Source of the DNA: an uncultured Prevotella sp.
Lineage (GTDB): Bacteria; Bacteroidota; Bacteroidia; Bacteroidales; Bacteroidaceae
Direction: 5' to 3'
Length of the DNA stretch: 21,057 bases
Assembly: GCA_900318855.1 (NCBI GenBank)
Contig: ONMG01000009.1
Coordinates: 1 to 21,057 of the forward strand
In this document: one piece after another, positions 16,486 to 21,057 of the stretch
How positions within the stretch are numbered: the first letter of the stretch is position 1
How the letters are laid out: every line of letters begins with the position of its first letter
The notes under the pieces: generated by a model
Told to the model about the DNA's origin: nothing
Seen by the model: only the letters and a program-made list of their open reading frames with translations
Database searches by the model: none
Program-made: the position numbers and the translations under genes

Positions 16486-17082
16486 TCATCCGGCAGCATC
16501 AATCTTGCGGATGCGCTCCATCACCTCAGCCGGAATCCTTGCGGGGAGATGCTCCTCGGGGTCGTAGAGCATGGCCGTGCAGATGCAATAGCGACGGTCC
16601 GTACGATGCAGGACATCCACATTGCAGCATCCTTCGCACCCCCGCCAAAAGGCCTCGTCGTCGGTCAGGTCGGAGAAGGTTACGGGGAGATAGCCCAACT
16701 GGGTGTTCATCTTCATCACTGCCGACCCACTGGTGAGCGAGAAAATCTTGGCATGGGGCCAGCGCACACGAGCCAGGGTGAACGTGAGGTTCTTGATGCG
16801 CTTAGCCACGCCCCGGCCCCGGAAGTCGGGATGCACAATGAGTCCCGACGTGGTGACATAGTGCTTGTTGCCCCATGTCTCGATGTAGCTGAAACCGGCA
16901 AAGCGGTCGCCTTCCAAGGCTATGACCGCCTTTGCCTCTTTCATTTTGGTAGCCAGATACTCATGCGTGCGCTTGGCGATACCTGTGCCCCGCACTTTTG
17001 CAGCATTGGCAATTGTTTCCAAGATGGTGTCGACATACTTCTCGTGCGAAGCGTCGGCCACCATCACTTTGATTTCTTTCAT
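16486..17082 (-). CDS. GNAT acyltransferase, candidate N-acylglutamate (N-succinylglutamate) synthase
   Basis: A 198-residue GCN5-related acyltransferase. The CoA-binding motif HPDFRGRGVAKRI (84-96) and the preceding strand GLIV are clear, and the later segment IFSLTSGSAVMKMNTQLGY fits GNAT motif B. It has an unusual C-terminal extension with five cysteines in the pattern C-x2-CC-x12-C-x-C (Cys149, 152, 153, 166, 168). It lies 9 bp after argR and ahead of argG. No classical argA or argJ is visible, and in Bacteroides the acyl group is succinyl, so this protein is a good candidate for acylating glutamate in the first committed step. From memory, a homologue in B. thetaiotaomicron was assigned this role by mutant fitness data; I cannot verify that here. 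The assignment is therefore inference from context. Confidence 0.75.
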   Translation of the reverse strand: MKEIKVMVADASHEKYVDTILETIANAAKVRGTGIAKRTHEYLATKMKEAKAVIALEGDRFAGFSYIETWGNKHYVTTSGLIVHPDFRGRGVAKRIKNLTFTLARVRWPHAKIFSLTSGSAVMKMNTQLGYLPVTFSDLTDDEAFWRGCEGCCNVDVLHRTDRRYCICTAMLYDPEEHLPARIPAEVMERIRKIDAAG

Positions 17083-17083
17083 C

Positions 17084-17097
17084 TTATAATGTTATAA
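17084..17097. promoter_or_regulatory. perfect dyad between argR and the GNAT gene
   Basis: TTATAA-TG-TTATAA, a perfect 14-bp inverted repeat covering the argR stop codon and the 9-bp gap before the GNAT start. It could be a weak hairpin in the message or a protein site; its AT-rich arms resemble ARG boxes only loosely. Position is certain, role unknown. Confidence 0.3.
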
Positions 17098-17571
17098 CAA
17101 ATCTCCGGTTGCGGCCTTGCGCAACTCGTTGACGATATCGTCCTTGTCGATACTCTCGCGGAGCACCAGAACGATGGTGTCGTCACCGGCGATCGTACCC
17201 AGGATTTCGTCGATACCAGCCTGGTCGATGTTGTAGGCCACGCTACTGGCATAGCCCGGACGAGTGTGGATGACAGCAATGTTGCCGGAGAAATTGATCG
17301 AAAGGAATCCGGGCGTGTGAGCCAGGTCGAGCTCTGAAATGGGCACGTGAACCCTGCGATACATGGTTTCATTGGGCAACACATAAACATACTTGCCGTT
17401 CATACTTGCGGCCTTTGCAATCTTGAGCTGCTTCATGTCACGGCTCAGCGTGGCTTGGGTGAGCTCGAAGCCTTGCTGACGCAAAGCATCAAGGATTTCG
17501 TTCTGACTTCCTAATTCATTATTGGATATAAGGGTCCGGATAGCTTCCAGGCGTTTTGTCTTGATCTTCAT
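17092..17571 (-). CDS. argR: arginine repressor ArgR
   Basis: Hexameric arginine-sensing repressor/activator, 159 residues from the chosen start. The N-terminal winged helix has the recognition motif LTQATLSRDMKQL (37-49). The C-terminal oligomerisation and arginine-binding domain has the signature GTIAGDDT (125-132), and both conserved aspartates of the arginine pocket are present. The frame is open to 17601, but the ATG at 17571 (MKIKTKRLEAI) gives the normal family start and lies just downstream of the predicted transcription start. It is the first gene of the arginine cluster, and the two inverted repeats in its promoter suggest autoregulation and control of the whole operon. Confidence 0.95.
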   Translation of the reverse strand: MKIKTKRLEAIRTLISNNELGSQNEILDALRQQGFELTQATLSRDMKQLKIAKAASMNGKYVYVLPNETMYRRVHVPISELDLAHTPGFLSINFSGNIAVIHTRPGYASSVAYNIDQAGIDEILGTIAGDDTIVLVLRESIDKDDIVNELRKAATGDLL

Positions 17572-17576
17572 ACTTG

Positions 17577-17590
17577 TAAGTTTATACTTA
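17577..17590. promoter_or_regulatory. putative ArgR operator, proximal
   Basis: Perfect inverted repeat TAAGT-TTAT-ACTTA between the predicted transcription start and the argR ATG. It shares the TAAG/CTTA arms and 14-bp length of the distal repeat at 17604-17617, with 27 bp between centres. ArgR sites are AT-rich dyads, often in pairs; the arms do not match the E. coli consensus closely, so the call rests on position and pairing. Confidence 0.45.
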
Positions 17591-17598
17591 TGCCACCA

Positions 17599-17630
17599 CA
17601 AAAGTAAGTATTCTTACCGAACAATGCAAG
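17599..17630 (-). promoter_or_regulatory. Bacteroidetes-type promoter of the arginine operon
   Basis: Minus strand CTTG (17627-17630; consensus TTTG), 20 bases, TACTTTTG (17599-17606; matches TAnnTTTG). Transcription would start near 17592, about 20 bases before the argR ATG. The distal dyad overlaps the -7 box, as expected for a repressor site. Confidence 0.6.
17604..17617. promoter_or_regulatory. putative ArgR operator, distal
   Basis: Perfect inverted repeat GTAAG-TATT-CTTAC overlapping the -7 element of the argR promoter. It has the same TAAG/CTTA arms as the proximal site at 17577-17590. Binding here would block polymerase. Confidence 0.45.
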
Positions 17631-17770
17631 GATTGGGCAGAATAAATGCAGAAAGATGGCAATTTATTAATTAATAGTTGTTGATATTGAATGTAAATAC
17701 TAATTATATTCTCGGTCTACCGATGATTACGCTAAAGCCGTATAATGTTATTGTATAGATTCCGACTGGG

Positions 17771-18403
17771 TTACTTCCTCATGTCAAAGCCCATGCGTAT
17801 GCCACTGTAGTTCTTACTCAGGTTGCCGATGGTCTCGAGCGTGGTATTTCCCGACAGCGAGGCGGCAGTCTGCAGGAACGACAGCAGCTTCTTCGACTCC
17901 ATCAGGAAATTCATGCCACTGGAGGTCTTCGTCACATAGACAGGCACGGTGAAGAGCAGTGTCTTGAGTGTCAACTTTTGGAGGTTGCTGTCGTAAGTCC
18001 AAGTACCACTCATGGGCACTCCATTGAGCTTACCCGAGAAACTCTTGTCGTTCTTCAGCGTGAGCTGTGTGTTGCTGCTTCTGATGCCAAGACTCTGATA
18101 AGTGGTCGCAAGCTTCTGACGGGCCTCCGTGGCTGCCATCTCGCCTCCGGCTTTCGCCAGGAGATTGTCGCTGGTAAAGGCCACACCGGGCTCACTGTAC
18201 GCCCAGGCCCCCACGAGGTCGGTCTCCGACGGTTTATTGGTGCCGAGCACAGAGCCCAGGATATTGCCTATGGTCTGAGCATTGGTTGCATTGCCCAGAA
18301 CACTGCCCAGCACCGAAGCCGCAGAGCCGGAGTTAGTAGTCACACCGCAACCAGTAAGGGCGAGCGTGACCCAACTCCACAAAATAATAGATGTTTTCTT
18401 CAT
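17771..18403 (-). CDS. DUF4923-type lipoprotein
   Basis: A 210-residue lipoprotein of unknown function. It has a signal peptide with lipobox ALTGC (Cys19 from the chosen start), then a low-complexity Gly/Ser/Ala segment with the repeated phrase IGNILGSVLG/ASVLGSVLG, then a domain of about 140 residues (LVGAWAYSEPGVAFTSDNLL onward) that predicts a small beta-barrel (SGTWTYDSNLQKLTLK). I believe this matches the Bacteroidetes DUF4923 family. The frame is open to 18418, but the ATG at 18403 gives the usual MKKTSII signal peptide. It ends 200 bp before the argR start and is not obviously cotranscribed with it. No strong promoter consensus was found in front of it. Confidence 0.8.
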   Translation of the reverse strand: MKKTSIILWSWVTLALTGCGVTTNSGSAASVLGSVLGNATNAQTIGNILGSVLGTNKPSETDLVGAWAYSEPGVAFTSDNLLAKAGGEMAATEARQKLATTYQSLGIRSSNTQLTLKNDKSFSGKLNGVPMSGTWTYDSNLQKLTLKTLLFTVPVYVTKTSSGMNFLMESKKLLSFLQTAASLSGNTTLETIGNLSKNYSGIRMGFDMRK

Positions 18404-18919
18404 AACTTTGTACTGCAATTAATATATGATATTGAATAAATACATTCCTAAAGTAAGGCTTACACTCTATTATAACCACTTTGACGGAATTTATTGCCAA
18501 TAGTTTACTCATATTGAGCGTAAAACCTCATTTTTATGAGTACTTAACATATACACCACCAATTTATTGATATACAAAGGGTGAGTTGGCCAGCATCAGC
18601 AGTATTAAGACAAAAGAAAACGGCTGGAAGTACTTATAGACAATCGAACTAACTAAAATGAAAGATATATGCAAGCTGAGGCCACAAGTCGGGAAGAGCT
18701 GTATACTTCCAAGTGAGAGTGCAGCGCCCCGAACGGGACATAAGCATAAGCAGCACCCACAAGCGACATCAGAAGGGCAGTACAATGAGCATAGTCCCGA
18801 GGTGAAGGGTAAGGAATATAAAACTGGGCTGACTGATGCTCCCAATGAAGCTATAGCTCTTCCTTTTAAGACGACAAATAGCTGCCCGCTCTGTACCCCG
18901 GAGGAGCACACGCATGAAC
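18404..18919. other. intergenic stretch without a supported gene
   Basis: No convincing gene is present. Open frames on both strands (for example 18564-19010 minus and 18658-18960 plus) overlap each other, lack family features, and the minus-strand one begins inside the palindrome at 19000-19069. The AT-rich part nearest the lipoprotein (18404-18560) presumably holds its promoter and contains the 7-bp inverted repeat ACTCATA/TATGAGT (about 18508-18542) and a CTCAT-TTTT-ATGAG hairpin within it. The hydrophobic coding look of 18564-18700 on the minus strand could be the remnant of a membrane protein gene, but I cannot support that. Confidence 0.5.
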
Positions 18920-18958
18920 ATCCCCGTACTGCGCTCCTTACGTCGCTTGTACGGGGAT
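18920..18958. repeat. hairpin repeat copy 1 (10-bp arms, 19-nt conserved loop)
   Basis: Perfect inverted repeat ATCCCCGTAC (18920-18929) / GTACGGGGAT (18949-18958) around the loop TGCGCTCCTTACGTCGCTT. The loop is almost the same as that of the second hairpin 42 bp away, while the arms differ. GCG and CGC inside the loop could extend the stem. There is no T-run on either side, so it is not a simple terminator. This looks like one copy of a dispersed palindromic repeat. Confidence 0.75.
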
Positions 18959-18999
18959 AATAGCGTCCACACAAAATAGAGCTCTCGGCCACATCAGCC

Positions 19000-19069
19000 G
19001 GCTGAAGCATAGGTAACCCCGATCTGCGCTCCTTTCAGTCGCTTGATCGGGGTTACCTATGCTTCAGCC
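19000..19069. repeat. hairpin repeat copy 2 (25-bp perfect arms, 20-nt conserved loop)
   Basis: The arms 19000-19024 and 19045-19069 are perfectly complementary over 25 bp, with no mismatch. The loop is TGCGCTCCTTTCAGTCGCTT, differing from copy 1 only in the middle (TTTCAGT against TACGT). It lies 25 bp after the stop codon of the BI-1 gene, so it would form a very strong 3' hairpin on that transcript, but no T-run follows on the minus strand. Perfect long arms suggest recent formation or active maintenance. Confidence 0.85.
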
Positions 19070-19094
19070 CCATTGCGCTGTTAGGGCTCTACGT

Positions 19095-19808
19095 TCAGTC
19101 GTTGCGTCCGAAGATGCGCAGCAGATAAAGGAAGAGGTTGATGAAGTCGAGATAGAGCTCCAACGCACCCAGCAAGGCCATCTTCTGCATCTGCTCGCCC
19201 GCATCGGGAGCCTGCGCAAGCATCATCTTAATACGCTGACTGTCCCAGGCTGTCAGACCCACGAACACGGCAACTCCGATATAGCTGATGATGAGGTCCA
19301 GTCCGCTGCTGTGCAGGAATAGATTGACCAGGGTTGCTACTATGATCCCTACAAGCCCCATGAAGGCAATTCCGCCCATGCGGCTCAAGTCACGTCGCGT
19401 GGTATAGCCGGCTATGGCCGTAACGGCAAAGGTAGCCGAAGTGATGAAGAACACTTTGGCGATGACAGCCGTAGGATAGGCGAAGAAGATGCACGACAGC
19501 GTCGCACCGTTAACCACCGAATAGAGTATGAACAGCAGGGTGGCTGTAGTCAGTGACAACCGTGAGATGAATGCCGATATTCCCATCACCAGAGCGAACT
19601 CGCCGATGATGAGCCCCCAAAAGAGAACAGGGGTCTGAAAAATGGTGAGTGCCAAGCTCGGAGAGATAGCAACGCCATAGGCCGTGATGCCGGTTATCAG
19701 CAGGGCAAGCGTCATCCACACATATACCTTGCGCATCAACTTCGGAAAAGCCAGCGAGGCATAGCCTTCCTTTGCATTTACCACTCTTTCAAATTCTTGT
19801 AGTTCCAT
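19095..19808 (-). CDS. Bax inhibitor-1/YccA family membrane protein
   Basis: Inner-membrane protein of 237 residues with seven predicted membrane segments, the normal BI-1/YccA size and topology: a short cytoplasmic N-terminus, then hydrophobic stretches from VYVWMTLALLITGITAYGVA onward and a late segment LIISYIGVAVFVGLTAWDSQ followed by RIK, the typical family ending. The conserved TAWDSQRIK of the last loop contains the aspartate thought to matter for pH-gated calcium leak in bacterial homologues. YccA-type proteins also interact with the FtsH protease in E. coli; the function in Bacteroidetes is not established. It stands alone, with its own promoter upstream and the long palindrome just downstream. 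Confidence 0.9.
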   Translation of the reverse strand: MELQEFERVVNAKEGYASLAFPKLMRKVYVWMTLALLITGITAYGVAISPSLALTIFQTPVLFWGLIIGEFALVMGISAFISRLSLTTATLLFILYSVVNGATLSCIFFAYPTAVIAKVFFITSATFAVTAIAGYTTRRDLSRMGGIAFMGLVGIIVATLVNLFLHSSGLDLIISYIGVAVFVGLTAWDSQRIKMMLAQAPDAGEQMQKMALLGALELYLDFINLFLYLLRIFGRND

Positions 19809-19834
19809 ATACCTATATTATAAATCGTTGGTCA

Positions 19835-19866
19835 CAAAGTTAATCTATTCAGCCGACAATGCCAAA
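19835..19866 (-). promoter_or_regulatory. Bacteroidetes-type promoter of the BI-1 gene
   Basis: Minus strand TTTG (19863-19866), 20 bases, TAACTTTG (19835-19842): exact consensus boxes and spacing. Transcription would start about 20 bases before the ATG at 19808. Confidence 0.7.
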
Positions 19867-20058
19867 AGATAGCACATAATTCCTACATTCTTTAACCAAA
19901 AGGGCAGGAGGATTAACATCCGCAGTCCCCCCTACTCCATGGAGCCAGCCTCGTCGCACTTTGACTTCTCACAGCCGACGGTGCTGAGAGTGGCATGGCG
20001 ACAGAGCCCTGGCAATCTTCGGACCTAAATGCTCATTTAACTGGAAGACGGCCGCTTA

Positions 20059-20835
20059 TCATTCTTCTATCAGATACCCAGTCATAGCCATGGCATCGAG
20101 TTCCAGATGGTTATTGAACGTCGTGACACGGTGACCATCGTTGGAGCCCAACACATAGAGCAGAGGCAGAAAATGGTCGGCGGTGGGCACGGCATAGCGA
20201 GCATTGGGGTGACGGGCATAGCCTACCACAGCCTCATCATCGCGCTGATTGACGGCCTCGGTGATATAACGGTTGAACGCTACAGCTTCGGGGCTGCCAT
20301 GACGGCTTTCCCAGTTGACGCGGCGAAGGTTGTGCACCACGTTGCCGCTGCCCATGATGAGGTAGCCCTGACGGCGCAGAGGTGCTAACAACCGGCCCAC
20401 CTCATAGCATTGCTGCGGCGTGAGAACTCCGTTGACGGAAAGTTGCACCACAGGAATGTCGGCATCAGGAAACACATGGACGAGTGGTGTCCATGTGCCG
20501 TGGTCTATGCCCCAGGTGTTGTCAACCACCGCGCCAAGTTGCTTGATGGCGAGGACTGCATCGCTCAGTTCGGCACAGCCACTGACGGGATACTTCACGG
20601 CATAGAGTGTCTTGGGAAAACCATACATATCGTAGATTTGTGTGGGCTGCTCGGTGCGCTGGATGAGGTTACGGTTCTTGTACCAGTGAGCCGAAACCAG
20701 CAGGATGGCCTTCGGACGGCCATAGTCACGGATGACGCGCTGCCCCAAAGTGGAAAGCGTGTGCGTAATATCGTTGTTGTCGAGGGCCAGCATCGGACTG
20801 CCATAGCCCAGGAAGATGGAAGGCATTGTTTTCAT
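20059..20835 (-). CDS. YgiD/DODA-type class III extradiol dioxygenase family protein with altered metal site
   Basis: Member of the LigB/YgiD (4,5-DOPA extradiol dioxygenase) family, 258 residues from the ATG at 20835 (E. coli YgiD is of similar size). Family motifs are VSAHWY (His50), WGIDHGTW (His112), GSGNVVHN (His168), VQLSV and PTADHFLPLLYVLG (His221). The N-terminal motif is normally GHGSPM, its His being a metal ligand, but here it is LGYGSPM (Tyr11, codon at 20803-20805). Zinc or iron binding may therefore be changed. YgiD proteins open catechol rings in vitro, but their natural substrate in gut bacteria is unknown. The frame is open to 20904; I chose 20835 (MKTMPSIFLG) because the family starts there, and ATG 20826 is also possible. 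It follows the gene on the right edge by 88 bp. Confidence 0.85.
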   Translation of the reverse strand: MKTMPSIFLGYGSPMLALDNNDITHTLSTLGQRVIRDYGRPKAILLVSAHWYKNRNLIQRTEQPTQIYDMYGFPKTLYAVKYPVSGCAELSDAVLAIKQLGAVVDNTWGIDHGTWTPLVHVFPDADIPVVQLSVNGVLTPQQCYEVGRLLAPLRRQGYLIMGSGNVVHNLRRVNWESRHGSPEAVAFNRYITEAVNQRDDEAVVGYARHPNARYAVPTADHFLPLLYVLGSNDGHRVTTFNNHLELDAMAMTGYLIEE

Positions 20836-20923
20836 TTCTCTCTGATATCGCTGAATGTTGAAAAGCCACAGCCCTCCCAACGTAGGAAGAGTTATGGCTT
20901 GCATATGAAATATTGACGGTCCT

Positions 20924-21057
20924 TTATTCCACGACGGTCATCTTGCCCTGCATGTTGTAGAACTTGCCGTCGGGTGCGGCGATGTTGGTCCACACGGTAC
21001 CCGTGTTGTAGTTCTGCACATGCACCACGTTGCTCTTGGTGGAGATAGGCTCCGACC
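20924..21057 (-). CDS. C-terminus of an unidentified protein (partial)
   Basis: The last 44 codons of a gene entering from the right edge, ending at TAA 20924-20926. The peptide includes NVVHVQNYNTGTVWTNIAAP and ends DGKFYNMQGKMTVVE. The DGKFYNMQG phrase resembles the DGKIYNLQG part of T9SS-type tails common in Prevotella secreted proteins, but the terminal lysine-rich strand is missing and it is followed directly by TVVE. I do not recognise the family. It may be cotranscribed with the dioxygenase. Confidence 0.6.
   Translation of the reverse strand, partial: SEPISTKSNVVHVQNYNTGTVWTNIAAPDGKFYNMQGKMTVVE

Noticed and set aside
18658..18960. Plus-strand frame of 100 codons with several His and Cys residues
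   Set aside because: It is on the opposite strand to every real gene here, lacks a recognisable domain, and ends within hairpin copy 1.
18564..19010. Minus-strand frame of 148 codons rich in Cys, Ser and Leu
   Set aside because: It begins inside the 25-bp palindrome, spans the first hairpin, and shows no family; competing frames overlap it on both strands.
18920..19069. CRISPR array or integron attC sites as an explanation of the paired hairpins
   Set aside because: There are only two units, no regular repeat-spacer pattern and no cas or integrase gene. The arms are perfect and variable, unlike the imperfect conserved attC boxes.

Overview
The window looks like a Bacteroidetes chromosome, most likely a gut Prevotella or Segatella relative. 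The grounds are a SusC/SusD pair, surface lipoproteins, a type IX secretion (T9SS)-type C-terminal tail, an arginine cluster in Bacteroidales order, and promoters of the Bacteroidetes form TTTG-N20-TAnnTTTG. Every convincing gene is on the minus strand, so the window reads from right to left.

Right part (about 17.7-21.06 kb): the tail of an unidentified gene, a YgiD/DODA-type extradiol dioxygenase whose first metal-ligand histidine is replaced by tyrosine, a Bax inhibitor-1 family membrane protein with its own consensus promoter, a non-coding stretch with two perfect hairpins that share a nearly identical 19-20 nt loop but have unrelated arms, and a DUF4923-type lipoprotein.

Middle part (about 11.8-17.6 kb): an arginine/proline biosynthesis cluster, argR - GNAT acyltransferase - argG - pspC-like - argC - argD - proC. 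The argR promoter carries two 14-bp inverted repeats placed like ArgR operators. In Bacteroides this pathway uses N-succinylated intermediates, and the GNAT protein is a good candidate for the first acylation step. The argB, succinylornithine transcarbamylase and deacylase genes are not in the window.

Left part (1-11.4 kb): a polysaccharide-utilisation-like operon (PUL) transcribed from one recognisable promoter at about 11.37 kb. The order is a 470-nt leader, a secreted GH109-like Gfo/Idh/MocA enzyme, a secreted protein with two FISUMP-like repeats and a T9SS tail, an IPT/TIG-NHL lipoprotein, SusC, SusD, a DUF1735 lipoprotein, and the start of another secreted protein. Genes overlap or are separated by at most about 60 bp. 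No regulator is present and SusC lacks the STN domain, so control is either encoded elsewhere or acts through the leader. The leader has a foldable 5' domain at the predicted transcription start and a terminator-like hairpin with a U-tract about 110 nt before the first gene. The PUL is visibly AT-richer than the arginine cluster.

The most unusual signals are the leader RNA (10.9-11.4 kb) and the paired hairpins with a conserved loop (18.9-19.07 kb). The rest is good-quality but familiar Bacteroidetes gene content.
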